Positions 25,365 through 33,907 of a stretch of DNA of 64,000 nucleotides are shown in pieces. The DNA is from Mangrovibacterium lignilyticum (GTDB lineage Bacteria > Bacteroidota > Bacteroidia > Bacteroidales > Prolixibacteraceae), in NCBI RefSeq assembly GCF_010882175.1, contig NZ_WKLH01000001.1, forward strand, positions 1-64,000, in the 5' to 3' direction. A model generated the notes under the pieces. It had not been told where the DNA came from and did no database searches. It saw only the letters and a list, made by a program, of their open reading frames with translations. A program made the position numbers and the translations under genes. Within the stretch, counting starts at the first letter, position 1. Each line of letters opens with the position of its first letter.

Positions 25365-26432
25365 TTAGCTAGCGCCAAACAGCACCTGGTATTCATGCTC
25401 AAAATTCGGCGTAAAGATGTTCTTCCCGATATTGTTTTCAATTTGCTTGCGGGTCCAGAAACGACCTTCCTGAACTTCGTCTGAATGCAAGTGAATACCT
25501 TGGTAGTCGGTGGTAGTAAACACATAAACCAGTTCCCGTTCAATATCGCTTTCCCACAAATAGTTTTGCAGCAGTTTTGCAGAGAATTGCTCAAGCCCGA
25601 TTTCTTCCCAGGCTTCTCGCTTGAGCGAAGTCTGCAGGTCTTCGCCAAAGGCAATATGTCCGCCAACGGCCGTATCCCACTTACCGGGCTGAATGAGTTT
25701 ATTCATCGGGCGTTTCTGCAGGTAAATCGCACCGTTTTTATTGAGCACATGCAAATGAACAACCGGATGTAAAATTTTAGAACCGTTGTGGCATACAGAG
25801 CGAGGCACCTGCCCCAATACTTTGCCCGACTCATCAACCACCGGCAATTGTTCTTCGTCTTCCAACCGCTTTTTCTGTCGCTTTTGGTTCCAGAATGTAA
25901 CCAGGAAGAATACCCCAAACAGGATGTAAAACAAACCACCGGAGATAAACGCCCATGCAGCATCCGACAGGTAGAAAGTGGCATAAAACACCAAGGCTGT
26001 ATGGGCCAGAAAGATCCAAAACATCAGCTTCATCGTCTGACGCATTTGTGCCAACTGCGTTTCATCGACCTGCATGTTCTTCATATACCGCTGGCTCATC
26101 AGCTCGACAATATTCACCTTGGAGTAAGCCGAAAAAGCCAGTATAGCACACAGGATGATTTGCACCAGTCCGGGCTTCAATTTGAAGAAAATTTCGTTGT
26201 GCAGAATGAGTGAAACTCCACCGAGAGCCAACAACAGCGAAGTATCGAACAACACGAATCGCTCGAAACGTTTTTCCTTCACCCAAACCCAAAGTAACTC
26301 AGCCACACCAATTACCAAGGCTGCAATTAAGCCCGCTTGTGTTCCCCAAATCTCATCAATCAGGATAAACGCAAAAAGCGGGATAAAACCAGGTAGTAGT
26401 TGTTTGAAAAGTTTGAGTTGTTGCTGATTCAT
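25365..26432 (-). CDS. Membrane YciB-like domain fused to a NUDIX hydrolase
   Basis: A 355-aa fusion. Residues about 10-200 contain five hydrophobic helices and the segment G-G-V-S-L-I-L-H-N-E-x-F-F-K-L-K-P, which matches the pattern of YciB/intracellular septation protein A. Residues about 225-355 are a NUDIX domain with a full Nudix box (G-x5-E-x7-R-E-A-W-E-E-I-G-L, about 258-280), of the isopentenyl-diphosphate-isomerase-like subtype with C-H-N-G before it. The NUDIX part should face the cytoplasm and cleave a nucleoside-diphosphate-linked compound. The start at 26432 is chosen because the region above it, to 26528, is polar, would overlap the neighbour's 3' end by 47 bp and has no family match. 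It is the last gene behind the FKBP and NrnA genes. Confidence 0.83.
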   Translation of the reverse strand: MNQQQLKLFKQLLPGFIPLFAFILIDEIWGTQAGLIAALVIGVAELLWVWVKEKRFERFVLFDTSLLLALGGVSLILHNEIFFKLKPGLVQIILCAILAFSAYSKVNIVELMSQRYMKNMQVDETQLAQMRQTMKLMFWIFLAHTALVFYATFYLSDAAWAFISGGLFYILFGVFFLVTFWNQKRQKKRLEDEEQLPVVDESGKVLGQVPRSVCHNGSKILHPVVHLHVLNKNGAIYLQKRPMNKLIQPGKWDTAVGGHIAFGEDLQTSLKREAWEEIGLEQFSAKLLQNYLWESDIERELVYVFTTTDYQGIHLHSDEVQEGRFWTRKQIENNIGKNIFTPNFEHEYQVLFGAS

Positions 26433-26481
26433 TTTCCGGAGTACATGAAAGACGAGAGGGCCCTGAAGCCCTCCTGTTCTT

Positions 26482-27006
26482 CTATAATTCAGTATCGACG
26501 GTATAAATATCGACGAGTTCAATATCAAAAATCAAGGTTGTATAAGGAGGAATCCCATAGGTTCCGGTAGAACCATAAGCTAATGAAGACGGAATGATAA
26601 ACGAACCACTTCCTCCCACTTGAAGCTGATTCACTGCATCCGCAAATCCGGGAATAACACTCACATCGTCTGGCACATAACGCCAAACACCATCACCACT
26701 GCTGGCAGAAGTATCGAATAACTGACCATTGGTAAAGTACCCGTAGTAGGTGATTCCGATCGAATCACCGGGCTGCACATAAGCACCATCGCCTGTCTCT
26801 TCCATGATGTAATAAACGCCCAATGCGGTTGTATCAATATCGTAGCCATCCGCTTTGATTTCGTCGAGCAAGCTGGCAAGTTCTTCAGCTTCTTGATCTG
26901 CCGAATAAACAACCTCATCCGTATCATCAATATTTCCACAAGCAACCATGGAAATCATTCCGAGTGCCAGTAGTCCGTTTCTTAGGCTTCTTCTCAATTT
27001 ATTCAT
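26482..27006 (-). CDS. FKBP-type peptidyl-prolyl isomerase lipoprotein
   Basis: A 174-aa lipoprotein (signal ending MVAC, Cys23) with one FKBP domain at about 75-170: G-D-S-I-G-I-T-Y-Y-G-Y, F-D-T-S, V-I-P-G-F-A-D-A, F-I-I-P-S-S-L-A-Y-G-S-T and L-I-F-D-I-E-L. It catalyses proline isomerisation to help exported proteins fold; likely periplasmic or at the outer membrane. Linker residues 25-70 are acidic. It sits 23 bp behind the NrnA-type gene and 49 bp before the NUDIX fusion, so the three may share a transcript. Confidence 0.9.
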   Translation of the reverse strand: MNKLRRSLRNGLLALGMISMVACGNIDDTDEVVYSADQEAEELASLLDEIKADGYDIDTTALGVYYIMEETGDGAYVQPGDSIGITYYGYFTNGQLFDTSASSGDGVWRYVPDDVSVIPGFADAVNQLQVGGSGSFIIPSSLAYGSTGTYGIPPYTTLIFDIELVDIYTVDTEL

Positions 27007-27029
27007 TTTTAAAGTCGATTGAAATAAAA

Positions 27030-28067
27030 TTAATCGAGTTGAGTCCGATTTAATTCTTCTTTATATTCAGGCAATAACTTCCGAAACCGTTCAATGGTCT
27101 CGTGCAAGCTCGAGTAAACCTCGCCACCGGCGGCATTACGGTGCCCTCCCCCATTAAAATGAGCCGTGGCAAATTCATTCACTGCAAACTCACCTTTCGA
27201 ACGGAATGAAGCTTTAATCTGGTTATCATTCTCCGTGAAAAACGCGCTAAAATGAATTCCTTTAATTGAAAGCGGCATATTCACAAATCCTTCGTTGTCG
27301 CCTTTTTGATATTTGAAACGGTTTTGTGTTTCCCGCGACAGATACATTACTGCAGCATTGTACTCCGGAAACACCTCCATACATTCGCTCAGGCAATGCC
27401 CCATCAGCTGCATACGGTCGACCGAATAATTGTCGAACACCCGCCCGTGAATATCTTCGGGATTAACGCCGAAAGCCAACAATTCACTGACAGTCTTGAA
27501 TGTTTGCGGATCGGATACATTGTAATTGAATGAGCCGGTATCAGTCATGATGCCACAAAACAAACATTCGGCCGCATCCTGGTCGATATACTTTTCATAT
27601 CCCATCGCTTTGGTAATGTGGAAAACCAATTCGGCCGTTGATGAATAATCGGGATGCGAAAATTGTAAATCGGCAAACCCCTGGGGAAAAGGATGGTGAT
27701 CAATCATGATGCTCTTGCCTTTCCAATTTTCAACCCTGTCCTTCATTTCACCTGTCCGTGAAAGGTGGTTAAAATCGAGACAGATCAGCATGTTGGCATC
27801 ATCTATAATTTGGGCCGCTTTTTCGCGTGCATTCACATAAACGACCAACTCTCCGCTACCGTTCATCCACTTTAAAAACTCCGGAAAGTGGTTCGGTGAA
27901 ATTACCACAACTTGCTTGCCTGCATTTTTCAAAATCCTCGATAAGCCTAACACCGAGCCAATGGCATCACCGTCGGGATTGACGTGGGGAACAACTACAA
28001 TCGTTCCTTCCTGTTCGTCAATCGCAGCTCTCAATCGTTTAATGTCTTCTGTATTAAATGGTTTCAA
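27030..28067 (-). CDS. nrnA: DHH-family phosphoesterase, NrnA-type oligoribonuclease/pAp phosphatase
   Basis: A 345-aa DHH/DHHA1 protein. Motifs: V-V-P-H-V-N-P-D-G-D-A-I-G (about 25-37), a C-L-D-F-N-H segment, I-D-H-H-P-F-P (DHH motif III, about 122), and the DHHA1 G-G-G-H-R-N-A-A-G near 310. NrnA degrades 2-5 nt RNA fragments and removes the 3' phosphate from pAp. The start is a TTG at 28067: an in-frame stop lies 15 bp upstream and no ATG occurs before the first catalytic motif, and a -7 box at 28091-28098 fits a short leader. Confidence 0.9.
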   Translation of the reverse strand: MKPFNTEDIKRLRAAIDEQEGTIVVVPHVNPDGDAIGSVLGLSRILKNAGKQVVVISPNHFPEFLKWMNGSGELVVYVNAREKAAQIIDDANMLICLDFNHLSRTGEMKDRVENWKGKSIMIDHHPFPQGFADLQFSHPDYSSTAELVFHITKAMGYEKYIDQDAAECLFCGIMTDTGSFNYNVSDPQTFKTVSELLAFGVNPEDIHGRVFDNYSVDRMQLMGHCLSECMEVFPEYNAAVMYLSRETQNRFKYQKGDNEGFVNMPLSIKGIHFSAFFTENDNQIKASFRSKGEFAVNEFATAHFNGGGHRNAAGGEVYSSLHETIERFRKLLPEYKEELNRTQLD

Positions 28068-28090
28068 ATCTTCGTTTTTTTATGCGTGTA

Positions 28091-28098
28091 CAAATATA
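28091..28098 (-). promoter_or_regulatory. Candidate -7 box for the NrnA-type gene
   Basis: The minus strand reads TATATTTG (TAnnTTTG), 23 bp before the TTG start. Confidence 0.55.
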
Positions 28099-28183
28099 AA
28101 AATAATGAAACCCTATAGGCATTCAATTGTTTTATTTTTAAATTTATTGAATTCTCCATTCTACAAACTAACAATTCGAAATT

Positions 28184-28603
28184 ATGCCAGGTAAAGTAAC
28201 TTTTACAATCATTAAACCGGGGGCTGTTGATCGGAACCTTACAGGACCAATTCTTTCAAAAATCAATGAAGCCGGATTTGTTATTAAAGCGTTGAAGTAT
28301 ACCAAACTGAAAAAGGAGCAAGCGTGCGAATTTTACCAGGAACATGAGGGTAAACCATTTTACGATTACCTCACCGACTTTATGAGTACCTCTCCAATTG
28401 TTGTTGCGATCCTGGAAAAAGAGAATGCCGTTAATGATTTCAGAAAGTTGATCGGATCGACCGATCCTCTGGAAGCAGAAGAAGGTACTATTCGAAAGTT
28501 ATTTGCCGAGTCGAAAACCCACAATGCCATTCACGGTTCGGATAGCGATGCAAGTGCTATTCGCGAAAGTGATTTCTTCTTCTCACGCGTTGAGCGCTTC
28601 TGA
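28184..28603 (+). CDS. ndk: Nucleoside-diphosphate kinase
   Basis: A 139-aa NDK of normal size: K-P-G-A-V near residue 11, active-site histidine in N-A-I-H-G-S-D-S near residue 117, and the C-terminal E-S-D-F-F-F segment. It transfers the gamma phosphate from ATP to other nucleoside diphosphates via phosphohistidine. The stop codon abuts, without any gap, the stop of the convergent DUF721 gene. Confidence 0.97.
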   Translation: MPGKVTFTIIKPGAVDRNLTGPILSKINEAGFVIKALKYTKLKKEQACEFYQEHEGKPFYDYLTDFMSTSPIVVAILEKENAVNDFRKLIGSTDPLEAEEGTIRKLFAESKTHNAIHGSDSDASAIRESDFFFSRVERF

Positions 28604-28894
28604 TTACCGAAAAACAATTTGTCGAATAACCTCAGCACCTGCATTTTCGTTCAGGTGCTTTTTTATTTGTTCCCGCATCATCACCAACTCGTTGCGTAAA
28701 ATGGGTGAACTGAGCTTAATGAACAGCGTCCCGTTACTGATTCGTATATCTTCGGTGTACGAAGCGACAGTTTTGCCCATCATAGCCTCCCACGATTGAA
28801 CAATGTCCAACTCCGACAATTTGGGTTGCAAGTTGTTTTGCTGGATATATTGTTTTAAAACCTGGCTTAATTTCTCGGTATTACTCTTTCTCAT
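28604..28894 (-). CDS. DUF721 (DciA-like) small protein
   Basis: A 96-aa DUF721 protein (S-N-T-E-K-L-S-Q-V-L start, V-Q-S-W-E-A-M-M-G near 30, then S-S-P-I-L-R-N-E-L near 60). DUF721/DciA proteins are linked to loading of the replicative helicase in bacteria without DnaC; direct evidence for the Bacteroidota branch is thin. It overlaps the recF 3' end by 14 bp, an arrangement often seen in this phylum and consistent with translational coupling in DNA replication and repair. Confidence 0.85.
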   Translation of the reverse strand: MRKSNTEKLSQVLKQYIQQNNLQPKLSELDIVQSWEAMMGKTVASYTEDIRISNGTLFIKLSSPILRNELVMMREQIKKHLNENAGAEVIRQIVFR

Positions 28895-29999
28895 CGCTTA
28901 CATCTTTTACGGTACCCTCAACAACTTTGAAAATCTTAGCATCGGCCTGCAGTTCACGAATAATCTGATCGAGATGTTCGCGATTGGTATCGGTAATGAA
29001 GATCTGGCCAAAATGATCATCAGCGACAAGTTTTACAATTTGCTCCACCCGGCTTTTATCCAGTTTATCAAAAATATCATCCAATAACAAGATCGGAGTC
29101 ATCCCGGCCATTTTCTTTATAAAATCGAACTGTGCCAATTTCATCGCTACCAGGTATGTTTTCTTCTGACCTTGTGACCCGAGTTTTTTAATCGGATAAT
29201 CACCCAGTTTAAACAGAATGTCATCCTTATGAATACCGACAGTTGTATATTGAATAGCCCGGTCGCGGTCGACACTTTGCTTCAGTTGTTCAGCAAAATT
29301 ACCATCATAAAGTTGCGACTCATGTACCATCCCAATAACTTCTTTCCCCGATGAAATCAGTTCGTAATATTGCTGAAAAATAGGCTGTAGCTGTGTAATA
29401 TACTCCACGCGCTTGGCATGAATCTGCTCACCGTAATGTACGAGCTGATCGCTCCAAACTTCCAGACTTTCTTCACTGAAAAACCGTTCTGACGCAAACT
29501 GTTTCAACAATTTATTGCGTTGTAACAACGCACGATTGTACCGGATTAACGCATCGAGATAAGCATGATCGTACTGCGAGATCAATGCATCGAGAAACTT
29601 ACGCCGTTCTTCACTCCCCCCTGTAATCAGGTCACTGTCAGAAGGGGTAATAATGATCAACGGTAACAAACCAATATGCTCTGCAAGTTTTCGATATTCC
29701 TTTTTATTGCGTTTGAAGTTTTTTTTCTGTCCTCGTTTCAAGCCGCAATGAATCAATTCCTCCTGATCCAGTCGCTGATATTTACCTTTGATCACAAAAA
29801 AATCTTCGTCATGCCGAATATTCATCCCATCAATCGAATTCAAGAAGCTTTTACAAAACGACAAGTAATAGATGGCATCCATTAAGTTTGTTTTGCCGGC
29901 ACCATTGTTGCCGATAAAGCAATTCAAATCGGCTGAAAACTGTAAGTCAGCCTCTTCGATATTCTTAAAATTTAACAGCGATAAACTTTCGAGGTACAT
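28881..29999 (-). CDS. recF: DNA replication and repair protein RecF
   Basis: A 372-aa SMC-like ATPase with Walker A G-N-N-G-A-G-K-T-N (30-38), signature-like K-L-G-S-Q-G-Q-K-K-T near 275 and Walker B I-L-L-L-D-D-I-F-D-K-L-D near 305. RecF helps load RecA onto gapped DNA. The length is normal. It is the first gene of a recF-DUF721 pair. Confidence 0.97.
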   Translation of the reverse strand: MYLESLSLLNFKNIEEADLQFSADLNCFIGNNGAGKTNLMDAIYYLSFCKSFLNSIDGMNIRHDEDFFVIKGKYQRLDQEELIHCGLKRGQKKNFKRNKKEYRKLAEHIGLLPLIIITPSDSDLITGGSEERRKFLDALISQYDHAYLDALIRYNRALLQRNKLLKQFASERFFSEESLEVWSDQLVHYGEQIHAKRVEYITQLQPIFQQYYELISSGKEVIGMVHESQLYDGNFAEQLKQSVDRDRAIQYTTVGIHKDDILFKLGDYPIKKLGSQGQKKTYLVAMKLAQFDFIKKMAGMTPILLLDDIFDKLDKSRVEQIVKLVADDHFGQIFITDTNREHLDQIIRELQADAKIFKVVEGTVKDVSDEKE

Positions 30000-30018
30000 G
30001 AATTCTGAATTTGCAGAG

Positions 30019-30026
30019 CAAAACTA
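30019..30026 (-). promoter_or_regulatory. Candidate -7 box for recF
   Basis: The minus strand reads TAGTTTTG (TAnnTTTG), 19 bp before the recF ATG. Confidence 0.5.
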
Positions 30027-30143
30027 ATAAAATAAAAACGGAACCTTCCAGCATTTAACAAATGGCCGGCGATAATAACAGCAATGTGTTGACTAATATT
30101 AAATTTTATAAACCATTTCTGGTTCATGTTTAGCAAAAAAGTA

Positions 30144-30151
30144 TATTTTTG
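30144..30151 (+). promoter_or_regulatory. Candidate -7 box for the TPR membrane protein
   Basis: TATTTTTG matches TAnnTTTG, 31 bp before the ATG at 30183. Confidence 0.55.
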
Positions 30152-30182
30152 CGTCACAATTTTGGAATAATCATACTTAAAA

Positions 30183-30872
30183 ATGGCAAAGAATAAAGAC
30201 CTTAACAAAGAAGACAACCTGTCTGAAGTTGAAAGCGCATTGACCAAGTCGGAGCAATTTGTTGAAGACAATCAGAAAATCCTGAGCATTGTAATTGGTG
30301 CTGCAGTTGTAATTGTTGCTGCATATCTTGGTTTCACCAAATTATATATTCAACCAAAAGAAAAAGCAGCCCAGGAAGAAATGTTCTTCGCAGAACAATA
30401 CTTCGAGAAAGATTCCTTCAACCTGGCAATCAATGGTGACGGTACAAACCCAGGATTTCTGGATATCATTGACGACTATGGAGTAACTCCGGCCGGCAAA
30501 CTGGCCAATTACTATGTTGGTATTTCGTACCTGCATATGGGACAGTACGAAGACGCGCTGACTTACCTGAATGACTTTAGTACGGATGATTTGGTTTTAG
30601 CTCCTGTTTTGGAAGGTGCCAAAGGCGATTGCTATGCTGAATTGGAACAACCGAAAAAAGCGATTAGTGCTTATAAAGCCGCTGCATCAACAAAGAATGA
30701 ATTCACAACTCCGGTTTACCTGTTAAAAGCCGGACAGATGATGGAAACACAAGGTGAGTTTGACGACGCACTGGAAGTTTACACAGAGATTAAAAAAGAT
30801 TACCCTACTTCAACCGAAGCTCGTACAATCGACAAGTACATTGCCCGCGTTGAAATGGAACTGAAAAAATAA
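30183..30872 (+). CDS. TPR-containing membrane-anchored protein
   Basis: A 229-aa protein: charged cytoplasmic N-terminus (1-33), one membrane helix (about 36-58, I-L-S-I-V-I-G-A-A-V-V), then TPR repeats outside (about 105-225, including A-N-Y-Y-V-G-I-S-Y-L and G-D-C-Y-A-E-L). The layout resembles YfgM-type tetratricopeptide proteins that assist secreted-protein folding, but the relationship is by architecture only. It is followed by a strong terminator. Confidence 0.8.
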   Translation: MAKNKDLNKEDNLSEVESALTKSEQFVEDNQKILSIVIGAAVVIVAAYLGFTKLYIQPKEKAAQEEMFFAEQYFEKDSFNLAINGDGTNPGFLDIIDDYGVTPAGKLANYYVGISYLHMGQYEDALTYLNDFSTDDLVLAPVLEGAKGDCYAELEQPKKAISAYKAAASTKNEFTTPVYLLKAGQMMETQGEFDDALEVYTEIKKDYPTSTEARTIDKYIARVEMELKK

Positions 30873-30892
30873 GTTCATCTAAAATATGACTG

Positions 30893-30920
30893 AAAATCCC
30901 CTTCTAACAGGGGATTTTTT
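30893..30920 (+). terminator. Terminator after the TPR protein gene
   Basis: The stem AAAATCCCC / GGGGATTTT has an 8-base loop and is followed by a T-run. The last T belongs also to the next -7 box at 30920-30927. Confidence 0.8.
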
Positions 30921-30927
30921 ATTTTTG
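30920..30927 (+). promoter_or_regulatory. Candidate -7 box for ribH
   Basis: TATTTTTG (TAnnTTTG) starts in the T-tract of the preceding terminator and lies 14 bp before the ribH ATG. Confidence 0.55.
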
Positions 30928-30941
30928 TAAAAAACAGACTC

Positions 30942-31427
30942 ATGGCTACAAAAAATTTATCAGAATACGATTTGGCATCTGTTCCTTCTGCTGAAGGAAT
31001 GAAGTTCGGCATTGTGGTTGCAGAATGGAACTACGAGATCACCGGAGCTTTGGCTCAGGGAGCAATGGATACCCTGATTAAACATGGTGCAAACGAAAGC
31101 GACATCACGCTGAAGCATGTTCCCGGAACATTTGAGCTTCCACTGGGCGGACAGTTTTTGGCTGAATATACACATGCTGATGCCATTATCCTGATTGGCT
31201 GCGTTATTCAGGGTGACACCCGCCACTTCGACTTTATTTGTGACGGTGTTACTCAAGGCACAACTCAGTTAAACCTGAAGTACAACAAGCCATTTATTTT
31301 TGGTGTGCTGACGACCAATACCGAGCAACAGGCGCTCGACCGGGCCGGAGGCCGCTTGGGTAATAAAGGAGACGAAGCTGCAGTAACCGCGATTAAGATG
31401 GTTGCTCTAAAAGATGAATTGAAATAA
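30942..31427 (+). CDS. ribH: 6,7-dimethyl-8-ribityllumazine synthase
   Basis: A 161-aa RibH of usual length: F-G-I-V-V-A-E-W-N near residue 22, the H-V-P-G-T-F-E-L-P loop near 60, [12 protein letters not shown] with the catalytic His near 95, and F-G-V-L-T-T-N-T near 120. It condenses a ribityl-aminouracil with a four-carbon phosphate in the last-but-one step of riboflavin synthesis. It stands alone here; no other rib genes are in the window, and no FMN riboswitch is seen upstream. Confidence 0.97.
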   Translation: MATKNLSEYDLASVPSAEGMKFGIVVAEWNYEITGALAQGAMDTLIKHGANESDITLKHVPGTFELPLGGQFLAEYTHADAIILIGCVIQGDTRHFDFICDGVTQGTTQLNLKYNKPFIFGVLTTNTEQQALDRAGGRLGNKGDEAAVTAIKMVALKDELK

Positions 31428-31431
31428 TGAC

Positions 31432-31453
31432 AGGGACTGCAAAGTCCCTTTTT
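31432..31453 (+). terminator. Terminator after ribH
   Basis: The stem AGGGACT / AGTCCCT encloses a GCAA tetraloop and is followed by a T-run, 4 bp after the ribH stop. Confidence 0.8.
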
Positions 31454-31477
31454 CTTTAACCCAAAATCTACTGACCG

Positions 31478-32209
31478 ATGAAAGCAATGCTTTTTGCTGC
31501 AGGACTGGGGACCCGCCTGAAACCACTAACCAACAACAAGCCGAAAGCCTTGGTTGAAATCGGTGGTATCACCCTGCTCGAACGTTGTATCCGACATTTA
31601 AAGCAAAACGGCATTCACGAGATTGTTATCAATGTTCATCACTTCGGAAACCAGATCCGGGCATTTTTGGTCGACAATAACAACTTCGATCTGACCCTTC
31701 ACATTTCTGACGAAAGTGAAGGATTGCTCGACACCGGCGGCGGAATTCTGAAAGCAGAAGAATTTTTATCGGGCGAAGAGCCTATTTTATTGGTGAATGT
31801 GGATGTGCTCACCAATCTGGATTTCCAACAGGTTTTGCACTTTCATGAAAAAACAAATTCACTGGCGACGCTCGTTGTTCGACAACGGCAAACATCGCGT
31901 TATTTGCTGTTTAACAAAAATCAACTGGCGGGATGGAAAAATATGAAATCCGGTGAAGTGAAAGTTTCACGACCTAAATTAATTGACTCTGCGGAAGAAT
32001 TTGCATTCAGCGGGATTCACATCATTCAACCCGAATTATTGGGACTGATTACGGAAACCGGTAAGTTTTCAATTATCGACCTCTATCTACGGTTGGCTAA
32101 AACAGAAAAAGTCAGTGCTTTTGTCGACCAACAGTCCGTTTGGATGGACTTGGGAAAAGTGGATGAATTGGCCGAAGCTGAAGCTCTAATCAAACAATTG
32201 GAAGCATAA
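31478..32209 (+). CDS. Sugar-phosphate nucleotidyltransferase (MurU/mannose-1-P guanylyltransferase-like)
   Basis: A 243-aa NTP_transferase protein. It has the A-A-G-L-G-T-R-L-K-P-L-T signature at 7-18, K-P-K-A-L near 23, and G-x-L-D-T-G-G-G near 85, L-V-N-V-D-V near 107 (metal-binding Asp). Short members of this group make UDP-MurNAc (MurU) or NDP-sugars; the substrate is not decided by sequence alone. It is a single gene between two terminators. Confidence 0.87.
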   Translation: MKAMLFAAGLGTRLKPLTNNKPKALVEIGGITLLERCIRHLKQNGIHEIVINVHHFGNQIRAFLVDNNNFDLTLHISDESEGLLDTGGGILKAEEFLSGEEPILLVNVDVLTNLDFQQVLHFHEKTNSLATLVVRQRQTSRYLLFNKNQLAGWKNMKSGEVKVSRPKLIDSAEEFAFSGIHIIQPELLGLITETGKFSIIDLYLRLAKTEKVSAFVDQQSVWMDLGKVDELAEAEALIKQLEA

Positions 32210-32237
32210 AAAGCCGCTTCTACTGAAAAGCGGCTTT
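32210..32237. terminator. Bidirectional terminator between convergent genes
   Basis: The stem AAAGCCGCTT / AAGCGGCTTT has an 8-base loop and lies between the nucleotidyltransferase stop and the Spy-like gene stop. It should serve both. Confidence 0.75.
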
Positions 32238-32255
32238 GCTGCATCGGATCTATTC

Positions 32256-32717
32256 CTAATCTTCTTTTTCCGGAGGAGCCTGGCGATTTTTCATCCGTTC
32301 CTGGCGCTCCTGAATCATTTTATCGTACTTCACTTTTTGTTCGTCGTTCAGCAACTTCTTAATCTCTTCATCTTGCTTAGCTGCTCGGGCTTGCATTTCA
32401 GCACGCATTTTTTCACGATCCATTTGTTCGCCGCTTTCACGAGCTTTTTCCATTTCAGCGCGACGTTTTTCAAATTCTGCTCGCTGCTTTTCCATACTAC
32501 TTGTCAATAAAGCTTTTACCTGTGCAGTTTGCTCATCGGTCAATGCCAGTTGTTCCTTCATCCGGGCTGTTTGTTTTTCAATCCGTTCTGCAGGATCCAT
32601 TCGCTGGTGACGCTGTCCGGGCTCACTTTGAGAAGGACGTTCACCGGTTCCTCGTTGTGCTTCAGCTACGGTTATAACACCGATAAATAACGCCAGAATT
32701 AATAATAACTTCTTCAT
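32256..32717 (-). CDS. Spy/CpxP-like periplasmic protein with LTxxQ motifs
   Basis: A 153-aa protein with a signal peptide (1-20, ending A-E-A) and a highly charged helical body. It carries L-T-D-E-Q near residue 58 and L-N-D-E-Q near 123, the two LTxxQ-type motifs of the Spy/CpxP family. Such proteins act as periplasmic chaperones or metal/envelope stress sensors. Bacteroidota relatives (DUF4890 group) are untested. It is single, with its own upstream gap. Confidence 0.8.
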   Translation of the reverse strand: MKKLLLILALFIGVITVAEAQRGTGERPSQSEPGQRHQRMDPAERIEKQTARMKEQLALTDEQTAQVKALLTSSMEKQRAEFEKRRAEMEKARESGEQMDREKMRAEMQARAAKQDEEIKKLLNDEQKVKYDKMIQERQERMKNRQAPPEKED

Positions 32718-33034
32718 ACAATTTCATTTTAAATTACGGTCGAAACCTGTTTGTGGATGATGATAAATTTTAAATGAGTCTATAGGCCTTCGTATACAAA
32801 AGTCGGTTTTATCAAAACCAGCTCTTTGACTACATTCGACCTAACAGGTTTAAACAGGGGTCGAAAAAAAAATTTCGCGATCCGACAAGAACGTATTTGA
32901 GTTGAAGGTGAAAACTTCCGGAATGAGGCCCGAATTCGAAATGAAGCAATAAAGTCGTTACACGAAGCCAGCGGATTTAAAGAATTGACGCTCTCATTTG
33001 TGAGAAATGTCTCTTATCGTGCAGCTTTTGAGGC
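32718..33034. other. Intergenic region upstream of the Spy-like gene
   Basis: 317 bp with no supported gene. No TAnnTTTG box was found in the right place. A stop-bounded frame of 45 codons without a start codon (32901-33038, plus) was considered and rejected. Confidence 0.25.
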
Positions 33035-33874
33035 TTAAAAAAGATGGTTCCGGATAGAAAAGCTGAAGCCGCTTTCTTCGTTACTCGGAGCTTTCAGGTA
33101 TTTGTGTTTCAATTCCTCCGGACCATTATCGACGAGGTACGAGATGGACGTAAAATCGAGTAAATCCAAATCATTGTAATCATTCCCAATGCTAAAGGTT
33201 GAAGAATGTGGAATCCCATGCAGGTCGCACAACCATTCAATGGCATTTCCCTTGGAAACAGCCTTATGAAAGATTTCCATCCACACATAACCCGTGTCGA
33301 GCGGTGAACTGGCTCGCAAAACTTTAATCTCGTCAAATTCGCGCTCCAGCTTTTCCTTCAACTTATAATAGGCATCAGCCTCCTGAAACATAACTAAAAA
33401 CTGACAGGAATCGGTATCAACTTCACCATCATCGGGTAACAAACCAGCATATTCATGATGAAAGGAATAATAACGTTCGAACTCCTGGCAAATGGTTTGT
33501 CCCCGATAATACCAACAATACGAGTTTTGAGGAATACCTTTAAATAAATAAAAGTTGAGTCGTTTTTCGACTAGCTTTTTGATAATGGCATTCGTGGTCG
33601 GTACAGAAATATTTTGCTTATACAACAGTTCATTGGTGCGACAGTCATAAATCCCGGCTCCGGACGAAAATGCCACATAGTCGAACGGAGCATTCTCCGG
33701 AATCACCTCTTTCACTTTCCTGTAATTACGTCCGGTAGCAACCACCCGAATAATATCGTGTTCGCCTAAAAACGTAAGCATGTCCAGATCTTCCTTGCTA
33801 ATGGACTTGTCTTTCCTCAACAAAGTGCCATCTAAATCGGTGGCAACCAACCCTATTTTCTTTCTGTAATCCAT
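33035..33874 (-). CDS. Cof-type HAD-superfamily phosphatase
   Basis: A 279-aa HAD IIB protein. Motif I is D-L-D-G-T-L-L (13-19), motif II R-V-V-A-T-G-R near 45, and motif IV S-I-G-N-D-Y-N-D-L-D near 228. Cof enzymes dephosphorylate small sugar or cofactor phosphates in the cytoplasm with broad specificity; the physiological substrate is not deducible. A TATTTTTG box on the minus strand (33886-33893) may be its promoter. It is co-oriented with the pyridoxal kinase-like gene 33 bp upstream. Confidence 0.9.
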   Translation of the reverse strand: MDYRKKIGLVATDLDGTLLRKDKSISKEDLDMLTFLGEHDIIRVVATGRNYRKVKEVIPENAPFDYVAFSSGAGIYDCRTNELLYKQNISVPTTNAIIKKLVEKRLNFYLFKGIPQNSYCWYYRGQTICQEFERYYSFHHEYAGLLPDDGEVDTDSCQFLVMFQEADAYYKLKEKLEREFDEIKVLRASSPLDTGYVWMEIFHKAVSKGNAIEWLCDLHGIPHSSTFSIGNDYNDLDLLDFTSISYLVDNGPEELKHKYLKAPSNEESGFSFSIRNHLF

Positions 33875-33907
33875 TATCGTTCAATCAAAAATATTATCAA
33901 CTTCTCG

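Noticed and set aside
30921-30942. FMN riboswitch before ribH
   Set aside because: Only about 14 bp separate the -7 box and the start codon, so there is no room for the aptamer.
32901-33038. Stop-bounded 45-codon plus-strand frame with protein-like composition upstream of the HAD gene end
   Set aside because: It has no start codon or ribosome site, overlaps the 3' end of the HAD gene, and matches nothing I know; most likely chance.
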